DNA of 16,267 bases, taken from positions 1 through 16,267 of the forward strand of contig DXEZ01000050.1 in the NCBI GenBank assembly GCA_019114715.1, read 5' to 3'. The notes beneath the pieces were generated by a model. The model did no database searches. It was not told the DNA's origin and saw only the letters and a list, made by a program, of their open reading frames with translations. Below are positions 7,340 to 14,495 of this stretch, in pieces. The stretch's first letter is position 1; each line of letters opens with the position of its first letter. This DNA comes from Candidatus Sphingobacterium stercoripullorum. GTDB taxonomy: Bacteria > Bacteroidota > Bacteroidia > Sphingobacteriales > Sphingobacteriaceae. Made by a program: the position numbers and the translations under genes.

Positions 7340-8812
7340 TTAAAAGTATCCTTCATTTTGTTCGAGTTTCGGATTAGCATCTATTTGCTGTAGTGGTATA
7401 GGAAATAACACCTGGTAATCGCTAGCGGAATAACCGCGATCTTTGGCCGAGCTGATGAATTTCCCGTGGCGAATTAAGTCTTCTCTTCTCAAACCTTCAG
7501 AGAAAAACTCCCTGCCGCGCTCCTCTAGTATAAAGTCGCGGAGCGTCTCTTTGGTGAACGTGCTCCCATCAATTTCATCCACCTGCGCGCGGTTACGCAC
7601 CTGATTGATAAGCGTGATACTCTCCTGGTTCACTCCTTGGAGTTCATTGAGGGCTTCCGCTCTACTTAGCAGGACATCGGCATAGCGCACATAAACAATG
7701 TCATTACCCATGGACTCGCCTACAGCTGCAGGGTCAGGCCAGTATTTAAAACTGCGCACATCATCAAGCGCCTTTCCGCTAGCATCTTCTACCAGCTCAA
7801 CGACTTTGCCCTTATTATCGGTGTAGCTACCAATGAGCAGCTCTCTACGTTTATCATTCTCCTTAAATGTTTTATAGAATGCGGTATAAGTCCTAAACTG
7901 TGCCCCGAAGTTCTCCATATTCGAGGTAATCGGGTAGTTTGGAGGGAAAGCGTGCGACATATAATTGTTTTGGTAGCCCGATTGTGCAATACAAGGCGCA
8001 CGGAACATAAACTCCTTGTTATTTTCGCCTTCCACTGAAAACAAGCGCGTGTAGTCGTTATACAATTCATAATTGTGGAGGTCCATAATCTCTTGAGAGG
8101 TGTTAAGCACTTCCTGCCACTGCTTTTCTTTCAGCTGCAGCTTCATTAGGAATGCTAAAGCAGCCCCTTTGGTAGCGCGGCCCAGGGGCTTCTCCTCCAC
8201 GGGAAGATACTGCGCGGCGAATTCAAAGTCATTGATCATATAATCCAAGTACTCCTGCTGGGTGGCTCGAGGGGTGTTCTTTCCGATCTCCTCGATTTCC
8301 GCGGGAGTAGCCCCACTAGGAATGTTTATTATCGGAGTAGGTCCAAATAGATTATACAAAAAATAATAGGATATGGAGCGTATAAATCGCGCTTCCGCTA
8401 AAACTTTGTTTTTTGCCTCCTCATCCAGTTGATTGGATTGATCAATCAATAAAGTTACCGAATTAGCGCTCGCAATAGCCTGGTACATTTTCTGCCAAAA
8501 GGAATTCAAGAAGCTGTTGTTGATAGACCAGTTAAACTGTATAAATGGAGCGGCGTCTTTCTCCAGACCTCCGCCCGTTTCAAAGGCTATATCGGTGGTA
8601 AATTCATTCATTAAGTAGGTATAGTTCCTGTGGTCGTAGCCGATGATCCTGGAGCGTGCATAGGCCCCAGTTAATAAGGCATCGATGCCCGACTGATCCG
8701 AGAGGAACTTATCCGGGTCGTACTCCGTGAATACTTCCTCCTCTAAAAAGGAAGTACAGCTGTAGCTAAATAATAGCAATAGGGTATATATATAAATTCT
8801 AATAGTTTTCAT
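7340..8812 (-). CDS. SusD/RagB-family glycan-binding outer-membrane lipoprotein
   Basis: This is the cell-surface partner of the SusC transporter. It covers the transporter and captures oligosaccharide. The 490-aa product has a lipoprotein signal peptide with lipobox SYSC (Cys19), followed by the typical SusD start (FLEEEVFTEYDPDKFLS, then GIDALLTGAYA). Helical TPR-like repeats follow, with the conserved ARFIRSISYYFLYNLFGP stretch (about residues 142-159). The C-terminal part ends in the usual form with VRYADVLLSRAEALNE, the EERGREF motif and LFPIPLQQIDANPKLEQN. The gene begins 12 nt after the susC stop codon and ends one nucleotide before the fucosidase start, so these genes are almost certainly co-transcribed. 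It is full length and shows no anomaly. Ligand specificity cannot be deduced from the sequence. Confidence 0.96.
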   Translation of the reverse strand: MKTIRIYIYTLLLLFSYSCTSFLEEEVFTEYDPDKFLSDQSGIDALLTGAYARSRIIGYDHRNYTYLMNEFTTDIAFETGGGLEKDAAPFIQFNWSINNSFLNSFWQKMYQAIASANSVTLLIDQSNQLDEEAKNKVLAEARFIRSISYYFLYNLFGPTPIINIPSGATPAEIEEIGKNTPRATQQEYLDYMINDFEFAAQYLPVEEKPLGRATKGAALAFLMKLQLKEKQWQEVLNTSQEIMDLHNYELYNDYTRLFSVEGENNKEFMFRAPCIAQSGYQNNYMSHAFPPNYPITSNMENFGAQFRTYTAFYKTFKENDKRRELLIGSYTDNKGKVVELVEDASGKALDDVRSFKYWPDPAAVGESMGNDIVYVRYADVLLSRAEALNELQGVNQESITLINQVRNRAQVDEIDGSTFTKETLRDFILEERGREFFSEGLRREDLIRHGKFISSAKDRGYSASDYQVLFPIPLQQIDANPKLEQNEGYF

Positions 8813-8824
8813 GATTCATAGATT

Positions 8825-11800
8825 TTAAAGTGAAACCTGAACTCCTAAACGTACTGTTCTAGCAAGAGGATAGCTGTTAAAGGACACCTTAGATACGGAG
8901 CCACTTCCTGTTGCCGAGGCATCCGGGTCGTAGCCTTTGTACTTAGTCCATGTAGCTAAGTTCTCCATAGCCAGAAACACGTTAAACCCTTGGAAACCAA
9001 ACTTATTACTTAATATTTGGTAGCTAAGATTGACATTTTTCAACCTTAAGAATGAAGCATCTTGCACGGTTAGTGAGTTGACGATACGGTCACCTCCGTA
9101 ATCCGTAGGGTTCACACCGCTAGGGTATTTATTGGTGGGATTCTCCGGTGTCCAGCGGTTCAATAGGTACTCAGCGAGTCTATTTCTATACTCATTAGTT
9201 GGATACAAGGTTTCTGAGATATTGGCATCTAGCATGCTAATGCCTCCCACATATTGCAGCATAAAATCCAGCCTCCAATTTTTATAATTAAACTGGTTAT
9301 TTAATCCCAGGTGTACACTAGGAAAAGGCTTCCCTAAAACCGTCCTGTCGCTTAGATCTATCTTACCATCGCCATTTTGATCTACAAAGCGTATATCTCC
9401 AGGTTTCGCATTAGGCTGCGCTGAGGCATCAATCTCAGCCTGTTTCTGGTAAATCCCCTCAGTCTCATAGCCGTAAAAAGAAAGCATCGCATTGCCCCTT
9501 TCTACCAACTGGAAATTGCTTATAAAACCGCTAGCTATGCTACCTGTAATTAGCTGAGGAATAAAGTCAGGCAATGATTTCACTTCATTTTTCAATAAAG
9601 AAACATTCAGGCCACTCTCCCACCTCCAGATATCTTTATCGACATTCACGCTGTTTAGTTGCAAGTCTACCCCTCTATTTTCAACATCCCCAAAATTCAC
9701 CATGTAGCTGCTATGCCCCACCACCGAAGGGATGGGCTTACTAAAGAGCTGGTCTATGGTATTTCTTTTATACAGGTCTAGGCTACCATAAAGTCTCCCT
9801 TTGAGCATTGAGAAGTCCACACCCAGGTTGATCTCCTGAGTAGTTTCCCATTTTAAATTGGGGTTGGGCAGCCTGGCTGGCACCACACCTTGGAAGATCT
9901 CATCGCCAAACACTGCATTTCCCGAAGATATCAGCGTATTGATCGTTTGGTAGTCGCTAATCCCTTGATTACCCAGCCTACCAAAACCTATCCTAAACTT
10001 CAGATCATTACCACTTGCTGCCCACTGACCTAAGAAAGGTTCATCGCTCACTCTCCAGGCGAACGCTGCAGATGGGAAAAAGGCAAACTTGTGGTTTTCT
10101 GAGAAACGAGAGGTGCCATCTGCCCTTAGTGATAAGGTTAGTAAATAGCGCTTATTGAAGTCGTAATTTATCCTAGTAATTACACCATTCAGACGGTTTC
10201 TACTTTTCGATGAGCTCACTTCGTACTGGTCTTTCTTACCACTTTGAAGCAGGTGGTAAGAGGTGACGTCAGATAAAAACTGCATAGCACTGGCTCCTAC
10301 CCCTTCGCTAGTAAACTGCTCGAATGTTGTTCCCGCCATAAGGGTTAAGTGGTGGCTTGCCCAAGTCTTCTCGTAATTCGCTATTAGCTCTGCCAGCCAC
10401 TGCTCGCTGTTATTAGCGCCCTTAGTACCAATACCTCCTCTAGAAAGACCGTTTATGGTCGAGCGGTCTGTGTATGCAGAGCTGAGGCTCGTTGTGGCTC
10501 TTCCACCAAACCTAAAAGTCGTTGTGAACCCTTCAAAAGGCTTCACTTCTGCGCTCACTAGCCCGTAAAAAGTCTGGCTATTCGAGTGGTTGTCTATTCC
10601 GTAGATCAGCGCTAAGGGGTTATCTAGGGCAATAAAATTGTTTAAATAATATCTGCCACTACCATCTAAGCTGGAAGGAAGGGTAGGATCAAACTGCAGG
10701 GCTGAGTTTAAGGGCCCAGCATTCTCATTTACAGCATTGGAGGTAAAAATAGACTGATTCCTAGAATTGGTGTAATTGGCATTGATCGAGAATTTCAAAA
10801 AGCTTTTAGGGGTAAACTCCGCATTTGCACGTAGGTTGATCTTTTTAATGCCCGAGCTTTTCACCAGTCCATCCTGGTCGTAATAGGTCAGCCCCGAATA
10901 GAACCTACTATTTTCTCCGCCTCCAGAAAAGCTCAGTTGGTGGTTCATCACAGGTGCGTTATTTCGGAACACTTCATCCTGCCAGTCGGTGCCCACACCC
11001 ACCTGATTGATTTCCTCTTGCGTATATATAGGGTCTTTTCCAGACTCCTCGCGTATGCTATTTAATGTCCGCATGTACTGCTCGCCGTTTAAGACTTCCA
11101 ACCTTCTTGATGCATTCTGCACGCCGAAATAGTTGGAATACTGAGTGACAGTTTTTCCGGCCGCCCCCTTTTTGGTGGTGATGATCACCACGCCATTTGC
11201 TGCTCTAGTACCGTAAATCGCTGCGGCTGAAGCGTCTTTTAGGATATCGATAGACTCCACATCGTCCATCGATAAGCTTGCAGGGTCTACCCCTGGCAGT
11301 CCATCAACAACAACTAGAGCATCGTTACTACTATTAATAGATCCAGCACCACGGATTTGAATTTTCGTGCTCGCCCCCGGTGCGGCGCTTGTTTGGCTGA
11401 TATTAACGCCCGATACTTTTCCGTTTAAAAGCTGAAATGCATTGGTGTTGGCCCCCTTAGTAAACTTATCCTCTTGCAGGCTAACGATTGACCCTGTTAA
11501 ATCGGATTTTCTCTGCGTTCCATAACCTACCACAACGACTTCCTCCAGATCGCTTTCTTGCGCAATGAGGGTAATTGTAAGGGTCTGTTGATTGTTGTAT
11601 TTTACCTCCAGTTGCTGGTACCCCAGTGAGCTGAATACCAGAGTGATGTTCTGTTGGGCTGTTTCCAACTCAAACTCCCCACTAGCGTCACTACTGGTTC
11701 CTTCGCTCGTGTTTTTAATTTTGACGCTCACATTGGAAATTGGGTTCCCCGAGGCATCGCTTACCGTACCTCGAATGGTGCGTCTTTGCTGAGCGCTAGG

Positions 11801-12196
11801 TAAAACCTCTCTGCTCTGCTTTCTAGGGTGCAATACAATAGTTTTATCGTCTATTGTAAAATCTAGATTCGGCTGCTTATCGAAAATTTCGTCCAATGCT
11901 TTTTCTAAAGAGATATCGCGCTTTAAGATGGTCACATTTACAGCCTGCTGCTTGATAAGCTTCGGGTTGTAAATAAAATCGTAACCCGTTTGCCTTGTAA
12001 GCTGCTCTAAAGTTTGCTCTAGTCTGGCGTTCTCTAGGTTTAGGGTCACTCGCTGCGCTTTTAAATCTAGCGCATGGAGTTGAAAGATAAAAATAAAGAA
12101 TGCAATTAAAATTAGTTGTATTCTCATAATTAGTCTTTTTAGTCTTTTTTGGGAAACGCACAACGCGCTCTGCCCAAATTGAGAATAGAATTTCAT
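8825..12196 (-). CDS. SusC-like TonB-dependent transporter with N-terminal STN signalling domain
   Basis: This outer-membrane importer moves the captured oligosaccharide into the periplasm using TonB energy. The 1123-aa product has a long basic N-terminus, then a hydrophobic signal segment (27-42) ending near LKAQ. Next come an STN (secretin/TonB short N-terminal) domain at about 49-123, a carboxypeptidase-regulatory-like Ig fold at 140-211, and the TonB-box region LEEVVVVGYGTQ (217-228). The plug domain runs to about 345 (NGVVIITTKKG) and the 22-strand barrel extends to the C-terminus. The STN domain marks this as a signalling transporter that communicates with a FecR-type anti-sigma factor, and that gene lies directly upstream. 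The 123-nt gap to fecR holds a hairpin and a direct repeat. No Shine-Dalgarno motif precedes the ATG. Family and regulatory class are firm; the substrate is inferred only from neighbouring enzymes. Confidence 0.97.
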   Translation of the reverse strand: MKFYSQFGQSALCVSQKRLKRLIMRIQLILIAFFIFIFQLHALDLKAQRVTLNLENARLEQTLEQLTRQTGYDFIYNPKLIKQQAVNVTILKRDISLEKALDEIFDKQPNLDFTIDDKTIVLHPRKQSREVLPSAQQRRTIRGTVSDASGNPISNVSVKIKNTSEGTSSDASGEFELETAQQNITLVFSSLGYQQLEVKYNNQQTLTITLIAQESDLEEVVVVGYGTQRKSDLTGSIVSLQEDKFTKGANTNAFQLLNGKVSGVNISQTSAAPGASTKIQIRGAGSINSSNDALVVVDGLPGVDPASLSMDDVESIDILKDASAAAIYGTRAANGVVIITTKKGAAGKTVTQYSNYFGVQNASRRLEVLNGEQYMRTLNSIREESGKDPIYTQEEINQVGVGTDWQDEVFRNNAPVMNHQLSFSGGGENSRFYSGLTYYDQDGLVKSSGIKKINLRANAEFTPKSFLKFSINANYTNSRNQSIFTSNAVNENAGPLNSALQFDPTLPSSLDGSGRYYLNNFIALDNPLALIYGIDNHSNSQTFYGLVSAEVKPFEGFTTTFRFGGRATTSLSSAYTDRSTINGLSRGGIGTKGANNSEQWLAELIANYEKTWASHHLTLMAGTTFEQFTSEGVGASAMQFLSDVTSYHLLQSGKKDQYEVSSSKSRNRLNGVITRINYDFNKRYLLTLSLRADGTSRFSENHKFAFFPSAAFAWRVSDEPFLGQWAASGNDLKFRIGFGRLGNQGISDYQTINTLISSGNAVFGDEIFQGVVPARLPNPNLKWETTQEINLGVDFSMLKGRLYGSLDLYKRNTIDQLFSKPIPSVVGHSSYMVNFGDVENRGVDLQLNSVNVDKDIWRWESGLNVSLLKNEVKSLPDFIPQLITGSIASGFISNFQLVERGNAMLSFYGYETEGIYQKQAEIDASAQPNAKPGDIRFVDQNGDGKIDLSDRTVLGKPFPSVHLGLNNQFNYKNWRLDFMLQYVGGISMLDANISETLYPTNEYRNRLAEYLLNRWTPENPTNKYPSGVNPTDYGGDRIVNSLTVQDASFLRLKNVNLSYQILSNKFGFQGFNVFLAMENLATWTKYKGYDPDASATGSGSVSKVSFNSYPLARTVRLGVQVSL

Positions 12197-12234
12197 ATAT
12201 TTGAATGATAAAGGTGTTAGTAATTACTTGTTCT

Positions 12235-12270
12235 GCAATAAGTGATATAATACTATACCGCAATAAGTGA
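12235..12270 (-). repeat. Pair of 11-bp direct repeats in the susC leader
   Basis: TCACTTATTGC (minus strand) occurs twice, at 12270-12260 and 12245-12235. The starts are 25 bp apart, with an AT-rich 14-bp spacer. The pair lies 39-74 bp upstream of the susC ATG. It could be a tandem binding site, a promoter duplication or a chance duplication. Confidence 0.5.
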
Positions 12271-12273
12271 ATG

Positions 12274-12300
12274 CCGGGTTCCGCCGCAATCGGAATCCGG
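12274..12300 (-). terminator. Strong hairpin between fecR and susC (terminator or mRNA processing structure)
   Basis: The arms 12274-12283 and 12291-12300 (CCGGGTTCCG and CGGAATCCGG on the plus strand) pair over 10 bp around a 7-nt loop. There is one A-C mismatch when read as the minus-strand transcript. The hairpin begins 19 nt after the fecR stop codon. No T-tract follows, so it may act as an attenuator, a processing site or a stability element separating regulator and transporter expression. Confidence 0.45.
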
Positions 12301-12319
12301 TATTTTACATTATATGTTG

Positions 12320-13465
12320 TTACTGTGTAACCATAATCCTCCTTCCTTTAAGTGTTAGGTTTACGCTTTCAGTTAATGATATTTTTCTTAAAATCGATTC
12401 TATAGGTTCATTCTTATTTAGGGTGCCTTTAAAGGTTACTCCCCTAACGAGTTCTTTACTGTCAATCTCCACATCGTACCAGCGAGCTAGGTCCGTTAAA
12501 ATCACATGTAGGGGTGTATCATCAAAAATAAACTTCCCACTCGTCCAAGCTATAACACTCGAGCTCTGAACTTTTAGCTTTTTCATGCTCCTTGCACTGG
12601 CTCTCAACTGCTCGTCAGGGACAAGCGCTATCACTTCTTCTTTCTCAGCCGTCCTCCTCAATACATCCACACTTCCACTAAGTAGCGTTGTTGTGGTAAC
12701 CGCCTCTTCCGGGTAAGCTTTAACGTTGAACTTAGTCCCTTTCACTTGGATCTGCTGGCCTTTTGAGTTTACAAAGAATGGGCGCCTCGGATCCTTTTCC
12801 ACCTCAAAATAGGCCTCTCCCGAAAGGCTCACCTCCCGCAGGTCCGAAGCAAATATACCTGGAAACTGAATCTGGGACTCGGCATTCAACCAAACCAGTG
12901 AGCCATCGGACAATACTACCTTTAGCTGCTCGCCACGTGGCGTGGATATGCTATTTATATATTTTGATAAGTCTTTATCTTTGGCATTTCTGGTGTCAAA
13001 CTCTAGGCTACCGTCCGCATTTTTTTTAAGGACTATTCCACTAGCTAGCGGTTCACCTGCGCTACTAATTTGATCAATTGTATACTCTTTCCCATTGGAC
13101 ATGCGTATGGTTGTCCCCAGCTGCTCTTTGCTGGATAAACTTAAATCTAGCTGAGCTGAACTACTCCCTGGCAAAGCATCTTCTGAGCTGACCGGCCGCT
13201 GCAGTAGCCAAACTCCTAGAATCAGCGCCACCGAGGCAGCGACCCCAGTGATACGCAGTAGCATCCTACGTCTTTTTGAGCGCTCCGCTGAAAGTTTCCT
13301 CCAGATAGCATCTAGCCTCCTATTCACCTCTGTATGATCAACGGGCAGGTCCATCTTAGCGTATTCATCCATCCAATCCTCAACGAGCCTTCTCTCCTGT
13401 TCGGTGGATTGTCCTAGGCGATAACGCTCCAGTATTTCTTTTGCTATTTTAGATTTATCACTCAA
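12320..13465 (-). CDS. FecR-family anti-sigma factor (membrane sigma regulator), TTG start
   Basis: This inner-membrane regulator should bind the neighbouring ECF sigma factor and release it when the SusC STN domain signals. The 381-aa product has an N-terminal cytoplasmic helical region (1-65) containing the sigma-binding segment, one transmembrane helix (about 68-88), the FecR domain (about 172-270, with TPRGEQ, LSDGSLVWLNAES and VKGTKFNVKAY) and a C-terminal DUF4974-type domain (311-380, GKFIFDDTPLHVIL). The start is TTG at 13465. The frame upstream has no ATG before a stop at 13549-13547, and the next in-frame Met is residue 32, which would lose conserved N-terminal sequence. No Shine-Dalgarno motif is visible. 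The rare start codon may keep the anti-sigma level low relative to the sigma factor. Family and role are confident. Confidence 0.93.
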   Translation of the reverse strand: MSDKSKIAKEILERYRLGQSTEQERRLVEDWMDEYAKMDLPVDHTEVNRRLDAIWRKLSAERSKRRRMLLRITGVAASVALILGVWLLQRPVSSEDALPGSSSAQLDLSLSSKEQLGTTIRMSNGKEYTIDQISSAGEPLASGIVLKKNADGSLEFDTRNAKDKDLSKYINSISTPRGEQLKVVLSDGSLVWLNAESQIQFPGIFASDLREVSLSGEAYFEVEKDPRRPFFVNSKGQQIQVKGTKFNVKAYPEEAVTTTTLLSGSVDVLRRTAEKEEVIALVPDEQLRASARSMKKLKVQSSSVIAWTSGKFIFDDTPLHVILTDLARWYDVEIDSKELVRGVTFKGTLNKNEPIESILRKISLTESVNLTLKGRRIMVTQ

Positions 13466-13516
13466 CTTGATCTGTTTTTGGGGTCTATATAAGGGTAGAC
13501 AAAGAAGTCGGGTGTT

Positions 13517-13523
13517 GGGGGGG
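13517..13523 (-). repeat. Mononucleotide tract of seven C (minus strand) in the fecR leader
   Basis: Seven consecutive G on the plus strand lie about 52 nt upstream of the fecR start codon. Tracts of this kind can slip, but seven is short. Confidence 0.6.
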
Positions 13524-13528
13524 TAAAG

Positions 13529-13553
13529 AATTTGAAAATTTATTTTTCAAATT
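13529..13553 (-). repeat. Perfect AT-rich inverted repeat upstream of fecR
   Basis: AATTTGAAAA (13529-13538) and TTTTCAAATT (13544-13553) are exact reverse complements around a 5-nt loop. One further wobble pair and one A-T pair extend the stem. It lies about 65-90 nt upstream of the fecR TTG. It could be an operator, a weak terminator after the sigma gene, or a leader hairpin. Confidence 0.55.
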
Positions 13554-13705
13554 TTAATTAGCTTGGATCTATTTCACTAATAAATGTGCATAGGCAGCCT
13601 GAAAGGCTAATTAAGAGATTTCTAATTTTACATCTGAAGGTGCGCCGGGTCTAGTTTAAAACGGATAACCTTTTTCGTAGAGCAAAAGAAAGCTCGATGG
13701 CTTAC

Positions 13706-14281
13706 TTAAAAGATAAAAATCATAAGCAGCAATAATGCGCCAAACTTTAAGCGCAACCTGCGCAAGGCATTTTTAATATGACTTCGAACAGACTGCTCGC
13801 TGATATTTAACTCTTTAGCAATCTCTTTATGGCTGAGTCCATCGCTCCTACTCATGATAAATACCTGCTGCATTCTTTTAGGCAGGTGCGTGACCTCTAC
13901 ATCAATTTCCTTCTGCAGCATATTGTGTCGCACGAGATAATCCGCTCCTTCCTCCTGATTTTCCAGGTAAGTAGTAAAATCCTTAACAAAGGCATGAGCT
14001 TTCTCACTTTTAAGGTATCTATTAACGAGGCCATTTCGCGCCGCTTGGTAGAGGTAAGCGCGCAGGTTGCTGGTAATAAACAAAGACTCCTTGTTCTTCC
14101 AAAGGTTCAAAAACAAATCGTGAATGATATCCTGCGCTTCCTGATAATCGCCTAACCTTTTATAGGTAAATAAAAAAAGTTCATTTTTATATAGGTTGTA
14201 GATTTTCTCAAAAGACAATTGACTTCCAGCCCGCAGTTTTTCAAGCAGTATATTTTCATCAATTAGCTCCAGATGACGCAT
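13706..14281 (-). CDS. ECF-type RNA polymerase sigma factor
   Basis: This sigma-70 family factor of the extracytoplasmic-function type should direct RNA polymerase to the PUL promoters once released by FecR. The 191-aa product has region 2 at about 24-92 (SFEKIYNLYKNELFLF, GDYQEAQDIIHDLFLNLWKN) and region 4 at about 120-178 (THLPKRMQQVFIMS, then the helix-turn-helix SHKEIAKELNISEQSVRSHI). Region 1.1 and region 3 are absent, as expected. The protein ends in an unusual hydrophobic tail GALLLLMIFIF (181-191), which could touch the membrane or the anti-sigma transmembrane helix. The ATG at 14281 gives the normal family length. The FecR gene follows after 240 nt. The upstream region contains several inverted repeats and a weak promoter match. 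The assignment is firm, but which promoters it controls is inferred. Confidence 0.95.
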   Translation of the reverse strand: MRHLELIDENILLEKLRAGSQLSFEKIYNLYKNELFLFTYKRLGDYQEAQDIIHDLFLNLWKNKESLFITSNLRAYLYQAARNGLVNRYLKSEKAHAFVKDFTTYLENQEEGADYLVRHNMLQKEIDVEVTHLPKRMQQVFIMSRSDGLSHKEIAKELNISEQSVRSHIKNALRRLRLKFGALLLLMIFIF

Positions 14282-14339
14282 TATAGTTAGTTTTAGCTTG
14301 GTAAAACGTTGAATTTACTACTCAATATTAGTTATTTAT

Positions 14340-14359
14340 TAATATTTCTGCAAATTGCA
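14340..14359 (-). repeat. Short palindromes in the sigma factor leader
   Basis: TGCAAATTGCA (14349-14359) is an odd-centred palindrome that overlaps the inverted repeat ATTGC/GCAAT (14354-14367). TAATATT (14340-14346) pairs with AATATTA (14324-14330). These lie about 45-85 nt upstream of the sigma ATG and could be operator half-sites. Confidence 0.35.
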
Positions 14360-14368
14360 TTAGCAATG

Positions 14369-14401
14369 TGAAATTACTATGAATAAAAACATCGGTTCAA
14401 A
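14369..14401 (-). promoter_or_regulatory. Weak Bacteroidota-type promoter candidate for the sigma factor gene
   Basis: On the minus strand TTTG (14401-14398) is followed after 21 nt by TAATTTCA (14376-14369). This partly fits the TTTG / TAnnTTTG housekeeping promoter pattern; the -7 box matches only 4 of 6 fixed bases. The resulting leader would be about 80 nt. Confidence 0.25.
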
Positions 14402-14495
14402 ACTAATAACAATAGGCCCCTAAAATATTTTAACTAGAGGTAAACCCCACATATTTATGGATGAATACACGATCGAATTTCAAGGCCCCCAGAGT

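Larger units (their letters stand above)
13466..13705 (-). other. Gap between the sigma factor gene and fecR with AT-rich hairpin and G/C tract
   Basis: This 240-bp region contains no ORF that looks real. It holds a perfect AT-rich inverted repeat (13529-13553) and a run of seven C residues on the transcribed strand (13523-13517). It may contain a separate fecR promoter, but I could not find a match to the Bacteroidota -33/-7 consensus. It also contains two short stop-rich AT stretches. Confidence 0.45.

Noticed and set aside
7789..8070. 93-codon ORF inside susD
   Set aside because: Out-of-frame shadow of the conserved SusD sequence.
11877..12263. 128-codon minus-strand ORF overlapping the 5' end of susC
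   Set aside because: It is an alternative frame of the signal peptide and STN coding region, which is clearly real in the susC frame.
12267..12569. 100-codon plus-strand ORF antisense to fecR
   Set aside because: Antisense shadow of the conserved FecR C-terminal domain, with no recognisable features.
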